Assembly: GCA_013213785.1 (NCBI GenBank)
Contig: JABSPZ010000009.1
Span: 124,001 to 188,000, forward strand
Source of the DNA: Henriciella sp.
Lineage (GTDB): Bacteria > Pseudomonadota > Alphaproteobacteria > Caulobacterales > Hyphomonadaceae
Reading direction: 5' to 3'
Length of the DNA: 64,000 nt
The notes under the pieces were generated by a model. The model was not told the DNA's origin. It was given only the letters and a program-made list of their open reading frames with translations, and searched no databases. Positions 34,905 to 45,670 of the stretch are shown here, piece after piece. Position numbers and translations under genes: made by a program. Position 1 is the first letter of the stretch. Each line of letters starts with the position of its first letter.

Positions 34905-36650
34905 ATGAGCGACACGCCCGAAACCCCTGAAGACGACGAACGCGACGACGCGACGTTCTCCATGTTTGGAGAGGCAGAGATGGGCGCGCCGCAGGATGAA
35001 GGCTACCAGGTTCTTGCTCGGAAATACCGCCCACGATTGTTCTCGGACCTGATTGGTCAGGAAGCGATGGTTCGGACGCTGACCAATGCGTTTGAAACTG
35101 GTCGCGTGGCACATGCTTTCATGCTGACGGGCGTTCGCGGCGTCGGGAAGACGACCACGGCACGGCTATTGGCGCGGGCGTTGAACTACACGCGTGACGG
35201 CAGTGATAAGCCGAGCATGAGCCTCGATCCGCCGGGCGATTTCTGTTCGGCGATTATGGCGGGCAACCATCCCGATGTCTTGGAGCTTGATGCGGCGTCT
35301 CGGACCGGGGTCGCTGATATGCGCGAGCTACTGGACGGCGTGCGATACGCGCCCGTTGCCTCACGCCATAAAGTCTACATCATTGACGAAGTTCACATGC
35401 TCTCTACCGCGTCGTTCAATGCTTTGTTGAAGACGCTGGAAGAACCACCGCCACATGTGAAATTCATTTTCGCGACCACTGAAATCCGTAAAGTTCCAAT
35501 CACGGTCCTGTCGCGCTGTCAGCGCTTCGATCTAAAGCGACTGGAGAGCGGCGAGCTATCGAAACATCTCGCGAAAATTGCCGAACGCGAAAGCGCGAAT
35601 GTCTCTGAAGAAGGGCTCGCTTTGATTGCCCGTGCGGCGGAAGGGGCCGTTCGCGACGGCCTTTCAATTCTGGACCAGGCCATCGTTCAGGCACTTGACG
35701 GTGATCAAGTCACCGGAGAGCGTGTTCGCGATATGCTCGGACTGGGAGATCGATTGCGGCTGCTCGACGCATTTGAATTTGCCATTCAAGGCGAAGCTCA
35801 AAAGGCCGTTGAAGAGGTTGCAGATCAAGTTCGGGCCGGCGCGGATCCTTTGGTCATCCTCAAAGACATGCTCGAGATCGCCGCGGATATCGCCACGGTG
35901 CAGGCAGCGGGGAACAATTACCAGTTGCCAGGCCCTGCCGATTGGACGAAGCGCACGCATGAACTTGCGGCGGCGCTGACACCGGCGCAGGCGCAGCGCA
36001 ATTGGCAAATTCTTCTGTCCGGTTATCGCGACACTCAAACCGCGCCTGAGGCTGATACCGCCCTGCGTATGGTTGTGCTGCGTTTGGTGACCGCGGCTCG
36101 CTTGCCGAGCCCAGAAGAGGCGGCGCGGATGCTGAGCGGGGGAGGGGCCTCGGGCGCGCCGGGAAAGCCTAGCGCCGCACCAGACTCGCCTTCGGGCGGA
36201 TCCCAATCCGTTGTTCAATTGGTCCAGCCATCTGAGGCCAAGATGGCAAGCTTCCGGGATGTTCTTGATCACCTGGATTCACGGAAAGAGGCTCGGTTAT
36301 GGGGCGAGGCGCGAAAGTACATCCGGGCTGAGAATTTCAAGCCAGGCCGATTGGTCTGTGCGGTGGATCCTGGCGCGCCGCGCGATCTTTTGCGACGGCT
36401 GACCGATTTCCTCGAATATGAAACGGACATGGACTGGGACGTGCTCCTGTCTGAGTCCGGGGTGGAAACGCAAAAAGAAAAAGAGACACGAGAGCGCAAG
36501 GAAGTACTGGAGGATGCCGCTCAGCATCCTGACGTCGCAGCCGCTCTCGCAGCCATTCCGGGCGCCGAAGTCGTGGACGTACAGAACAGCGCCCCTCTTG
36601 ATCCAGCGACCCTCACAGACAATGTCGTGCCCCTGAAGCGAACCTCTTAA
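34905..36650 (+). CDS. dnaX: DNA polymerase III subunit gamma/tau
   Basis: 'YQVLARKYRPRLFSDLIGQEAMVRTLTNAFETGRVAHAFMLTGVRGVGKTTTARLLARALNY', 'VYIIDEVHMLSTASFNALLKTLEEPPPHVKFIFATTEIRKVPITVLSRCQRFDLKR'. Confidence 0.98.
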   Translation: MSDTPETPEDDERDDATFSMFGEAEMGAPQDEGYQVLARKYRPRLFSDLIGQEAMVRTLTNAFETGRVAHAFMLTGVRGVGKTTTARLLARALNYTRDGSDKPSMSLDPPGDFCSAIMAGNHPDVLELDAASRTGVADMRELLDGVRYAPVASRHKVYIIDEVHMLSTASFNALLKTLEEPPPHVKFIFATTEIRKVPITVLSRCQRFDLKRLESGELSKHLAKIAERESANVSEEGLALIARAAEGAVRDGLSILDQAIVQALDGDQVTGERVRDMLGLGDRLRLLDAFEFAIQGEAQKAVEEVADQVRAGADPLVILKDMLEIAADIATVQAAGNNYQLPGPADWTKRTHELAAALTPAQAQRNWQILLSGYRDTQTAPEADTALRMVVLRLVTAARLPSPEEAARMLSGGGASGAPGKPSAAPDSPSGGSQSVVQLVQPSEAKMASFRDVLDHLDSRKEARLWGEARKYIRAENFKPGRLVCAVDPGAPRDLLRRLTDFLEYETDMDWDVLLSESGVETQKEKETRERKEVLEDAAQHPDVAAALAAIPGAEVVDVQNSAPLDPATLTDNVVPLKRTS

Positions 36651-36669
36651 GGCTTAGAAAGACGAGACA

Positions 36670-36993
36670 ATGACCGACCTCACAAAGATCATGCAGCAGG
36701 CGCAGGAAATGCAGGCCAAGATGCAGGAGGCGCAAGCCAAGATCGAAGAGACTGAGGCCGAAGGCATTGCAGGCGCTGGCCTGGTTTCTGTGACCCTCAA
36801 GGGCAAAGGCGAACTCGTCTCGATCACGATTGATCCCTCGCTGATGAGCGATGAAGCTGAAATCGTTGAAGACTTGGTGAAAGCGGCTCATCGCGAGGCG
36901 CGTAAGAACCTAGATCAAGCGATGGAAAACGCCATGAAAGAGGCCACGGCAGGCTTTGGCGGTATGATGCCTGGCTTCAAAATGCCGTTCTAG
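36670..36993 (+). CDS. YbaB/EbfC family nucleoid-associated protein
   Basis: 'MTDLTKIMQQAQEMQAKMQEAQAKIEETEAEGIAGAGLVSVTLKGKGELVSITIDPSLM'. Confidence 0.96.
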   Translation: MTDLTKIMQQAQEMQAKMQEAQAKIEETEAEGIAGAGLVSVTLKGKGELVSITIDPSLMSDEAEIVEDLVKAAHREARKNLDQAMENAMKEATAGFGGMMPGFKMPF

Positions 36994-38741
36994 TCTTTCG
37001 GATCGTCCGGCTTCTCAGTCGCCATACGATACTCCGTTTCGCGCTCTGATGTGATGAGCGTTTGCACGGCTTCGCTCTCATAGCCCATTTGCTCAAGGGC
37101 ACGCGCGGACATTTGCAATCCCGCTTCAATCGCGTCGGGAATGACGAAGGTTGCGCCTGCTTGGTATAAGAGCTGAGCGTGATCGGCGTCGCGGGCACGG
37201 GCGAGAATTGGAACATCCGGCCGGGAGTGCCGCGCTGATTTGACCATGCTCTCAGCGCTGAGCTGATTGTCCAAGGTTACCACGACCAGTCCGGCATGCG
37301 CGAGCCCAGCCTTTTGAAGGACCTCTTTGCGCCCACCATCTCCGAAATAGATCTGGCGCCCAAGCGCACGCTGGTGTGAAACGGTTTTTGGATTGGTGTC
37401 GAGGCCAACGATTTCGGCTTGTTCCCGTTCCAAGATATGCGTCACAGCGCGGCCGACGCGTCCTAGTCCTGCGACAATGATATGGCCCTCATTGGCGCTG
37501 AAATCGCTTGGGATTTGATGAGAGGGCGGCGCGGATGAAGACACTTTCGCGAGCCAGATACCCAAGCGCCAACTGGCAGGAATTACCAGCATAGAGAGCG
37601 CGACGATCGCGGTGACAATGGCTGAGGTTCTGACAGCAATCGACCCCGCGGCCAATCCAGCGCCGGCAATGACGAATGCAAATTCTCCTGCTGGCGCGAG
37701 CAGGAAGGAGGTCTCCAGAGATGTTGCTGTATCGCCTGCGAATATGCGAACGGCGATAAAAGCCAGGATCGCTTTGATGATCAACATGGCGATCAGCCCA
37801 CCTAAGACGATTTGCCAATTGTCGAGGACGACAGACAGGTCGATCGCGAGGCCGACCGTCATGAAAAACAACCCCAGGAGGAGGCCTTTAAAGGGTTCCA
37901 AATCGATCTCTGTTTGGTGCTTAAACTCTGTCTCGCCCAGCAAGAGGCCCGCAAGAAATGCTCCCAATGCGAGCGACAGGCCGGCATTATAGGTGATCAC
38001 TGAGGCCCCAACTACGGTCAGCAAAGTGATGGCCATCAGGAAGTCGCGGCCCCCTGCATTGACGGCGAGTCTGAACAGATGGCGCAGCAAGTATCGCCCA
38101 ATCGCGATAATCACGATCAGCGCAAGCAAGCCATTGAACAACGCTTGGATGAGAACCGTGGAGAGGTCGGCCTCGCCCCGGCTCGCCGTGAAGCCTACAA
38201 AAATCAGAATCGGCGCAACCAAAATGTCTTGAAACAGCAACACGCCGAGCGAACTGCGCCCGACCGGGGTCGCCGCTTTCTTATTCTCGACCATCAATTG
38301 CATGACGATAGCTGTGGACGAAAGTGCCAGCGCCAGGCCTATGATTGCAGCTTCGGTGGCGGGCAGGCCAAATAAGTACAGCCCATAGCCAATCACCACG
38401 GCGCTCAAAATAGCCTGCACCGTGCCGGCACCAAACACCGTTCGTTTCAATGCCCAGAGTTTTTGAAATGAGAGTTCTAACCCTAAGAGAAACAGTAGGA
38501 ACAGCACGCCAAGCTCTGCGAGCGGTGCGGCGGCGGCGGGGTCTGAAATGGTGACATACTCTAGAATAGGAACCTGGTCGCTGAACGCGCTGAACCCGCT
38601 CGGTCCCAATGCGACACCCGCAAGAATGAATCCGACCACGGCCGGCAGTTTGGCTGCTCTTAAAACAGGGACGACAAGGCCCGCCGCGACGAAGAAGACC
38701 AGCGCGTCTTTAATCAGCGCTTCTTGGCCTCCATGCACCAT
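36990..38741 (-). CDS. CPA2-family (KefB/KefC-like) cation:proton antiporter with TrkA-N domain
   Basis: 'ALALSSTAIVMQLM', 'SSLGVLLFQDILVAPILI', 'GHIIVAGLGRVGRAVTHILEREQAEIVGLDTNPKTV'. Confidence 0.94.
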   Translation of the reverse strand: MVHGGQEALIKDALVFFVAAGLVVPVLRAAKLPAVVGFILAGVALGPSGFSAFSDQVPILEYVTISDPAAAAPLAELGVLFLLFLLGLELSFQKLWALKRTVFGAGTVQAILSAVVIGYGLYLFGLPATEAAIIGLALALSSTAIVMQLMVENKKAATPVGRSSLGVLLFQDILVAPILIFVGFTASRGEADLSTVLIQALFNGLLALIVIIAIGRYLLRHLFRLAVNAGGRDFLMAITLLTVVGASVITYNAGLSLALGAFLAGLLLGETEFKHQTEIDLEPFKGLLLGLFFMTVGLAIDLSVVLDNWQIVLGGLIAMLIIKAILAFIAVRIFAGDTATSLETSFLLAPAGEFAFVIAGAGLAAGSIAVRTSAIVTAIVALSMLVIPASWRLGIWLAKVSSSAPPSHQIPSDFSANEGHIIVAGLGRVGRAVTHILEREQAEIVGLDTNPKTVSHQRALGRQIYFGDGGRKEVLQKAGLAHAGLVVVTLDNQLSAESMVKSARHSRPDVPILARARDADHAQLLYQAGATFVIPDAIEAGLQMSARALEQMGYESEAVQTLITSERETEYRMATEKPDDPKD

Positions 38742-38835
38742 CGTGGGCTCCTCCGGTTTGTGTCCCTCAGATCGATGTTAGACCGTTCGTCCCATAGAGG
38801 AAGAGGTTTCGGTCGGAACAGGACAAAAAGCCCGT

Positions 38836-39471
38836 CTATGCCGTTTCCAACGCCGTCTCTAAAGCACTCTGAAGGGTATTGCGTGCCGACTGGGTCAAGG
38901 CTTGCTCGAATAGGGTTAGATGCTGTTCCACAGATGCGCGGACAGCACCTGAGCCGATATCGCTGTCCTGGCCGCTCTCACGCAAGAACTCCAAATGGTA
39001 GCGCAGGATAAGGACGCTATTGGTTGCGAGCGCGGGAATGCGCTGCGGGTCCAGATTCATATGCTCGCCCTTGATCATACCATGGAAAAAAGTCTGAAAC
39101 TGTGCCTGTGTGTCCCGGTAGATCCCCGGCAACCGCTCGAGCAAGTTATCTGTATGCTCGCCATAATCGGCTTGGTCACGATAGAGAAAGCGATATTGGC
39201 GGATCTCTGAAATCAATGCGAACAGCATGTCGGCATATTCCTGCAAGATGATCTCAGGATCGCTCGGAAGCAGCGCCAGGCGGTCTTCAACGTCCACCAA
39301 AAACTGTTCGGCAATGGCTTCAAGAAGCGCGCGCTTGTTTTTGAAGTGGTACCAAAGATTACCTTCAGCAATGCCGCATTCAGAGGCGAGCTCTGCCGTC
39401 GTGACATTGCCAAAGCGACGCGCGTTGAAGAGCTCGCGCGCCGTTTCTAGAATTCGATCTTTTGTCTTCAT
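38836..39471 (-). CDS. TetR/AcrR family transcriptional regulator
   Basis: 'TKDRILETARELFNARRFGNVTTAELASECGIAEGNLWYHFKNKRALLEAIAEQF'. Confidence 0.94.
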   Translation of the reverse strand: MKTKDRILETARELFNARRFGNVTTAELASECGIAEGNLWYHFKNKRALLEAIAEQFLVDVEDRLALLPSDPEIILQEYADMLFALISEIRQYRFLYRDQADYGEHTDNLLERLPGIYRDTQAQFQTFFHGMIKGEHMNLDPQRIPALATNSVLILRYHLEFLRESGQDSDIGSGAVRASVEQHLTLFEQALTQSARNTLQSALETALETA

Positions 39472-40730
39472 CAGGCCTTCGCGTGCAAAACCACGGGCAC
39501 GTTTGTGTAGCCCATAACAAAGTTCGATAGGACGCGCTCTGGTTCGCCGACCAATTCAACGCGGTCGAACCGGTTGAGGATCTCTTCCCAAAGAATGCGC
39601 AGCTGCATCTCGCCGACGCGATTGCCCATGCAGCGATGGACGCCGAAGCCGAAAGAGAGATGGCGGCGCGCATTGGGACGATCGATCCAGAATCGGTCTG
39701 GATCTTCGATCACCGTCTCATCACGGTTGCCCGAGACGTACCACATGACGACCTTGTCGCCCTTTCTGATCTGCTTGCCTCCGAGCTCAATGTCTTCCAG
39801 CGCTGTGCGCCGCATATGACCGAGCGGGGTTTGGAAGCGAATGATCTCTGACACCATGTTTGGGATCAGTGCGGGATCAGACTTGAGCTTGGTGAACTCA
39901 TCCGGATTGCGGTTGAGCTCAACCACGCCGGCGCTGATCGAATTTCGCGTCGTGTCATTTCCGCCAACGATCAGGAGGATCAGATTGCCCAAAAACTCCT
40001 GCGGATCATTGACCATGTCCGCGGTTTCAGGATTGTGCGCCAGCAGTGAAATGAAATCGAACTTTTTCGGCTGTGCGGCGCGTTCCTGCCAGAGCCGCGC
40101 AAAGTAAGCATAGCATTCTTCCAGGGTGCGCATGCGCGCATCCATATCGACTTCGATACCCACGGTTTCGGACGTTGTCGCGACATCAGACCAATAGGGT
40201 AGGAGGTGTCGATCTTCGAACGGGAAGTCGAAGAGGGTGGCCAGCATTTGCGTCGTCAGTTCCTTCGACACCAGCTCAACCCAATTGAACTCTTCGCCGA
40301 CGGGAAGGCTATCGAGAATGTTGCATACCCGCTGGCGGATAAGCGCTTCGATCTCTGAGAGCTGAGAGGGCGCAACGGCCGGGCTAACGGTTTTGCGCTG
40401 TACGACGTGGTTTGGACCATCCATCGCAATGAACATTGGCGTTTCCATGCCTTCGGGCGCATCCCCGATGACAATATTGTCTTGCGATGAAAACACTTTG
40501 TGATTGGAGTCGACCGCAACGATGTCTTGATACCGGGTCACGGACCAATACGGGCCAAACGGGCTTTCAGGACAATAATGGATCGGATCCTCATCGCGCA
40601 GTCGCTTGAAATATGCACCTTGCTTGTTCGCCTCGAAAATCTCGGCTTTCGAAACGTCTAGGGTTTTTAAGTCCAAGCTATAGGGATCTGGGATCCCTGA
40701 ATCGTCCCAAGTGTGTGCTGTATCGGCCAA
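39471..40730 (-). CDS. Cytochrome P450, CYP153-like (alkane/fatty-acid terminal hydroxylase family)
   Basis: 'FGPYWSVTRYQDIVAVDSNHKVFSSQ', 'PMFIAMDGPNHVVQRKTVSPAVAP', 'GNLILLIVGGNDTTRNSIS', 'HLSFGFGVHRCMGNRVGEMQLRILWEEILNRFDRVELVGEPERVLSNFV'. Confidence 0.9.
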   Translation of the reverse strand: MADTAHTWDDSGIPDPYSLDLKTLDVSKAEIFEANKQGAYFKRLRDEDPIHYCPESPFGPYWSVTRYQDIVAVDSNHKVFSSQDNIVIGDAPEGMETPMFIAMDGPNHVVQRKTVSPAVAPSQLSEIEALIRQRVCNILDSLPVGEEFNWVELVSKELTTQMLATLFDFPFEDRHLLPYWSDVATTSETVGIEVDMDARMRTLEECYAYFARLWQERAAQPKKFDFISLLAHNPETADMVNDPQEFLGNLILLIVGGNDTTRNSISAGVVELNRNPDEFTKLKSDPALIPNMVSEIIRFQTPLGHMRRTALEDIELGGKQIRKGDKVVMWYVSGNRDETVIEDPDRFWIDRPNARRHLSFGFGVHRCMGNRVGEMQLRILWEEILNRFDRVELVGEPERVLSNFVMGYTNVPVVLHAKA

Positions 40731-40837
40731 TGTTTCCTCCGGTTTTTATATAATTAGGGTAATAGCCCTAAAAATAGGATCTGCCAAGATGACGGCGAGC
40801 TCTTGCCTCCGGCGCCGAGTCCGACACATTAGCGCGC

Positions 40838-41443
40838 ATGAGCAAATCTTCCGCAGGACCAGAGATACAGCGCATGATCGACCTGATCGCGCGTTTACCG
40901 GGGCTTGGGCCTCGTTCGGCTCGGCGTGCGGCGTTGTTCCTGTTGAAACGACAAGACACGCTGTTGCGGCCTATGGCTGAGGCTCTGGCGGATGCGGCAG
41001 CTAAAATCGAACAGTGTCAGGTTTGCGGCAACTATGACACGCTGCAGCCTTGCGCGGTTTGTCAGGCGCCTGGCCGCGATGACGGGCTCATCTGTGTGGT
41101 TGAAGATGTGCCGGACCTATGGGCGTTAGAACGGGCCGCGGCGTTTCGCGGGCGCTACCACGTCCTCGGCGGTGTCATGAGCGCGCTTGATGGCGTCGGC
41201 CCTGAAGATCTGACGATTGGCATGCTGATCGATCGCGTCAAACAAGGCGGTGTTCGCGAGGTTATTCTCGCGCTGAACGCAACCGTCGATGGACAGACGA
41301 CCGCGCACTATGTGGCAGAGCGCCTTGAAGGCCTAGGCGTTGAAGTTACGCGGCTTGCGCACGGTGTGCCGGTGGGCGGAGAGCTTGATCATCTGGACGA
41401 TGGCACCTTGGCCACCGCCCTTCGGTCCCGGCGCGGCGTTTAG
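40838..41443 (+). CDS. recR: Recombination mediator protein RecR
   Basis: '[24 protein letters not shown]', '[16 protein letters not shown]', '[41 protein letters not shown]'. Confidence 0.98.
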   Translation: MSKSSAGPEIQRMIDLIARLPGLGPRSARRAALFLLKRQDTLLRPMAEALADAAAKIEQCQVCGNYDTLQPCAVCQAPGRDDGLICVVEDVPDLWALERAAAFRGRYHVLGGVMSALDGVGPEDLTIGMLIDRVKQGGVREVILALNATVDGQTTAHYVAERLEGLGVEVTRLAHGVPVGGELDHLDDGTLATALRSRRGV

Positions 41444-42591
41444 CTCGCCTTTTCGATGCGGTAGATCACACCATCCAACATGTTGGTTGCGACATAGATC
41501 GCGTCCGGTGTTGAGATCACATCTCTGAAACCGGTTTGAAGATCGCTCAAGAGATCTTCGGTGTCGCCGATGGTGCCGTCTTCAGCGATATCCACGCGGA
41601 CGATTTTCTGACCGGCTGGGCCGTCCATAGCGCCGATCAAGAGATCGCCAGCCCAATCTTCGAAACCGCTGGTTTCAACAATCGCCATGCCGGAAGGAGC
41701 GATGGAGGGAACCCACTTCACGTTTGGCTGCTCCATGCCTGGCGCTTCCGTCTCATCTGTGATGATCGTCCCATCATAGTTGATGCCGTAAGTGATGGTC
41801 GGCCAACCATAATTGTTTCCAGGCTGAATCACGTTGAGCTCATCGCCGCCCTTCGGGCCGTGCTCATGCGCGATGAGAAGATCAGCGCCGGCGTGATAGA
41901 CCATGCCTTGAACGTTACGATGCCCGTAAGACCAAAGCGCTGGATTGCCTTCACCTTCAACAAACGGATTATCTGCAGGGATTGATCCATCAGGCATCAC
42001 GCGCGCGATTTTGCCGTGGAGGTTTTCTGGATTTTGAGCCTCTTCCATGTAGCGATAACCATCGCCGAGAGAGATCGCCATGGATCCATCCGGCAAAAAG
42101 GCCATGCGAGAGCCATAGTGATATGTCGTTTCACGAGGGGCACCAAGAAAGATCTCGGTGACGTCTGTCACGCTGCTAGCATCTTCGGAAAGTGTTGCTG
42201 AGATGACGGCAGTTGTATTCGTGTCACCCATATCTTTTGAGTAGCTTAAATAGAGCGTGCGGTTCGTTTCAAACGCAGGGTCGAGGGTGATGCCTAGGAG
42301 GCCGCCTTGGCCTTCAACCAAGATGTCCTCTGGTAGGCCTGTAAGGGGGGCTTCGACGAGCGCGTCACCGCGGATTAGACGTAAACGTCCTTCGCGCTCT
42401 GTGACCAGCAAATCACCATTTGGCAGCGCCGCCATGCCCCATGGGAATTCCAACGTTTCCGCAATCGGGACCAGCTTCAGGCCCGAGCTTGATGTGATTG
42501 ACCCATCTGCTTCCGCAGGTGGCGGGGCAGCTTGGCCTCCACATGCGGCGAGGCTGGATATGGCGAGAATAGAAAGACTTGAGCGCAGCAC
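41440..42591 (-). CDS. PQQ-dependent sugar dehydrogenase (glucose/sorbosone dehydrogenase family), lipoprotein
   Basis: Lipobox 'ISSLAACGG'; '[27 protein letters not shown]', '[54 protein letters not shown]'. Confidence 0.95.
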   Translation of the reverse strand: MLRSSLSILAISSLAACGGQAAPPPAEADGSITSSSGLKLVPIAETLEFPWGMAALPNGDLLVTEREGRLRLIRGDALVEAPLTGLPEDILVEGQGGLLGITLDPAFETNRTLYLSYSKDMGDTNTTAVISATLSEDASSVTDVTEIFLGAPRETTYHYGSRMAFLPDGSMAISLGDGYRYMEEAQNPENLHGKIARVMPDGSIPADNPFVEGEGNPALWSYGHRNVQGMVYHAGADLLIAHEHGPKGGDELNVIQPGNNYGWPTITYGINYDGTIITDETEAPGMEQPNVKWVPSIAPSGMAIVETSGFEDWAGDLLIGAMDGPAGQKIVRVDIAEDGTIGDTEDLLSDLQTGFRDVISTPDAIYVATNMLDGVIYRIEKAS

Positions 42592-42722
42592 CTGATTATC
42601 TCCTGCAATCGAATATGAGGTCTACATAACGATTCCCGGCGCAAAAGAAAGAAGGGCGACCCGTACGGATCGCCCTTTCCCTCTCTCCCCCGCGCATCGC
42701 GAGGGCCCCTTGTTGGCTCTTG

Positions 42723-45509
42723 CTACCAGCGCTTTGCAATCCGGAAGCCAAACTGACGTGGCTCCAGAAGGAAGACATTGGTGAACAGACCAGACGAAGC
42801 ATCGGTCAGATACTGGTTGGTCAGCTGATCTTCTTCGAGCAGGTTCTTCACGAAGAGTTCCAGTTCCCAATCGGCATCGACGTTTGTCAGCTGGATCGCC
42901 GCATTTGCGTTTTGGAAGCTATCCAGACGGTCTGCTTCAAGATTGAAGATCCGTGTGAAGACTTCGCCGCGGTGATAGAAGTCCCCCCGCACTGAGAGAT
43001 CCCAGCTTGGGTTGATGTCGAAGACATATTCCGCACCGACTGAGAACGTGATCTCAGGCGCAAGCGGGAGTTTGTTACCCGATACATCAACCGGATTACC
43101 GACGTTCCCAGCAAATGTTGGAAGGCCATTGCCCGCCAAGAACTGGTTCAGTGTTGCGCCACCCAGGGCGTCTTGCGCAGCATCTGGTGTACACAAGAAG
43201 GCCGCAAGACCCGCGAACGCTCCGCCACCTGCGGTGAGGAGGGTGTTCACATCTGCGATTGGGGCGACACAGTTTTGTGTTGTGCCTGCATCTTTAACAA
43301 CCACGAGGTTTGGATCGCCGCCCGTTTGGTCATACGTGTCCAGAAGCGGATCTTGGTCCGCGAGCTCTGAATTCAGTAGACCAATCGTCGAGTCGATCCG
43401 GAAGTTCTCGGTGACTTGATAATAGAATTCGCCTTCAAAGCCGAACACGGTCGCATCTACGTTTTCGTTGACTGACGTCCGGTTCACGATGGATGAGATC
43501 TGATATCCCTCATAATCGTAGTAGAACGCTGCCAGGTTCAAGATACCAGCGCCGCCGAAGAGCGTACTCTTAGAGCCAACTTCGATCGCGTTGATGAACT
43601 CAGGGTCAAACGTGTTGCTGACCGCTTCAAGGCCTGCAGACTGCGGTGGGTTGATACCGCCGCCCTTATAGCCTCGTGCAAGGCTACCATAGAGCAAAGT
43701 GTCATCCGTTGGGCCAAAGGCACCGGCTTGATAGTCGAAGCCAAAGCGTCCTGTGACTTCTTCAAACTCAGCCTCTTGGGCCGGACCGCCTTGAAGGAAG
43801 CCGTTCTCAACGCCCGGTCCGACCGAAGCGGGAGCAAGCAATAGGCTTGGTGTATTTTCTTGGCGCTTCTTATCGTTGGTGTATCGAAGGCCTAAGGTCC
43901 ACTTCAGATTGTCTGTGGCGTTCCAGTAGGCTTCACCAAATGCACCCAATGCATCGAGCTTATATGGGCTGCGGCTTCTGAAATATGTGCGGTCACCAGG
44001 GAGACCTGTCGCAACACCCAATGCTTCAGCGGTGTTGAAGAACACGAAATAGTTCGTCTCGCCGATTGTATCGAGCTTAAGCGCGCCAACCGTGAAGTTG
44101 AAGTCACCGTCGAAATCAGACTGAAGACGAGCCTCCATAGACGTCGTTTCAAAATCTGAACTAGATAGATCCGTCGCGAGGAGTGTATCCGCTGGAGCAC
44201 GCAGGCGCGTGTCGACAGGGATGTTCAGGCCAAGAGCAGGTCCGCCGGCAAAGTCACCATCGCCATCTCCATCTAGATCTGGCGTCAGTGGGGTAATGTT
44301 GAAACCGACTGTACCTATGCCTTTGTTATAGTCGTCGGTAAAACTCCGGAAGTTATCGTTATGACTCGCGAGCAATGTAAGCGTCAGATCGTTGTCAAAC
44401 TCGTATTGAAGTTCAACCTGCACGGTGTTTGACTCACCTTCAAAAGTCGGGACGAGATTTGTTTCAAACTCACGCAGATTGCTTGAAGTCGTCGCACCGG
44501 CATTCGTATCGGACCCGATGCTATCCAAGAGGCCGAGGCTTCCAGCTAGGACGCCGCCGAGCGTACCGCCCGTATTAACCGTGCCGAGGCCTGGGCGAAC
44601 TTGAATTGGGTTGCCATTGCCGTCACGAGCGTAGCCGAGACCTTCGATCTGGTATGGCACACAGCCTTGGTTGAACGGGAATGGACGCGTGTCTTTTGTA
44701 CAAAGCTGTTTCGTCGCCCGTGTTCGGGTTGAGTCTTCTTCGTAATGCTCACCCATCAACCAGAATGAGAGCTTGTCAGTGATATCACCGCCAAGTGTCC
44801 CGCGGATCGCCCACAAGTCGCGGCCATCGACATCTTCTTTGCTTCCATCGGGGAGAAGGGCGTCTGAATAGCCGTCTCTCGTCAAGCGGAAGCCAGCAAC
44901 GCGAGCGGCCAAGCGCTCACCCAATGGGACATTGATATGGCCCGTGGCTTTGACATTGTTGAACTCGCCAATCGTCAGTTCAGCGCTTGCATTAAACTCT
45001 TCGAGAACCGGCTTGGCGGTAATCGCGTTGACCACGCCGCCTGTCGCGTTCCGGCCATAAAGCGTACCTTGAGGTCCGCGCAAGATCTCGATCCGCTCCA
45101 CATCGTAGAACTCTGTCTCGAGCAGTGTTGAGCCCGACGATGATACGCCATTGACGTGCGTACCCACGGCCGCATCTGACGACGCCCCAACCGCCGCGTT
45201 GATGATGCCTCGGATACTGATGCCCCCAGCAGAGAAGTTCCCCTGCGTAGAGCCAAAGTTCGGAATGTTGAATTGGAGGTCAGAACCCGTGTCGATGTTC
45301 AGACGCTCAAGTGCGTCAGGATCAAACGCGGAGACCGCGATTGGAACATCCTGGATTGATTCCTCTGTTTTCTGGGTCGTCACGACCACTGTGCTCAACG
45401 TACGAGCACCCTCGTCTTCTTGGGCAATTGCGTGCGGCGCTGCGGCCGACAATGCGAGTGCCGAAGCACCTGCCAAAAAGACATAATTCGAGTGTCTTGA
45501 GACTTTCAT
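42723..45509 (-). CDS. TonB-dependent receptor
   Basis: Signal peptide, plug 'STVVVTTQKTEESIQDVPIAVSAFDPDALERLNIDTGSDLQFNIPNF...EILRGPQGTLYGRNATGGVVNAITAKP', C-terminal 'EPRQFGFRIAKRW'. Confidence 0.97.
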   Translation of the reverse strand: MKVSRHSNYVFLAGASALALSAAAPHAIAQEDEGARTLSTVVVTTQKTEESIQDVPIAVSAFDPDALERLNIDTGSDLQFNIPNFGSTQGNFSAGGISIRGIINAAVGASSDAAVGTHVNGVSSSGSTLLETEFYDVERIEILRGPQGTLYGRNATGGVVNAITAKPVLEEFNASAELTIGEFNNVKATGHINVPLGERLAARVAGFRLTRDGYSDALLPDGSKEDVDGRDLWAIRGTLGGDITDKLSFWLMGEHYEEDSTRTRATKQLCTKDTRPFPFNQGCVPYQIEGLGYARDGNGNPIQVRPGLGTVNTGGTLGGVLAGSLGLLDSIGSDTNAGATTSSNLREFETNLVPTFEGESNTVQVELQYEFDNDLTLTLLASHNDNFRSFTDDYNKGIGTVGFNITPLTPDLDGDGDGDFAGGPALGLNIPVDTRLRAPADTLLATDLSSSDFETTSMEARLQSDFDGDFNFTVGALKLDTIGETNYFVFFNTAEALGVATGLPGDRTYFRSRSPYKLDALGAFGEAYWNATDNLKWTLGLRYTNDKKRQENTPSLLLAPASVGPGVENGFLQGGPAQEAEFEEVTGRFGFDYQAGAFGPTDDTLLYGSLARGYKGGGINPPQSAGLEAVSNTFDPEFINAIEVGSKSTLFGGAGILNLAAFYYDYEGYQISSIVNRTSVNENVDATVFGFEGEFYYQVTENFRIDSTIGLLNSELADQDPLLDTYDQTGGDPNLVVVKDAGTTQNCVAPIADVNTLLTAGGGAFAGLAAFLCTPDAAQDALGGATLNQFLAGNGLPTFAGNVGNPVDVSGNKLPLAPEITFSVGAEYVFDINPSWDLSVRGDFYHRGEVFTRIFNLEADRLDSFQNANAAIQLTNVDADWELELFVKNLLEEDQLTNQYLTDASSGLFTNVFLLEPRQFGFRIAKRW

Positions 45510-45670
45510 ATGCTAACTCCTCCCTCGGTGCCTGCTTTTGAAGCACGAGTTATTATTGCGTTTCCTCGCGGGCTCCCCATGTTGTCCGGGAATGCCTCAG
45601 TATGCATGACAGAGGCAGGTGTGACACTTTGTCAACAAGTTACGTAGGGGACGCGGCAATTGGCGGTCTT

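Noticed and set aside
35664-36272. 202-aa minus-strand ORF antisense to dnaX
   Set aside because: Shadow ORF over a core replication gene.
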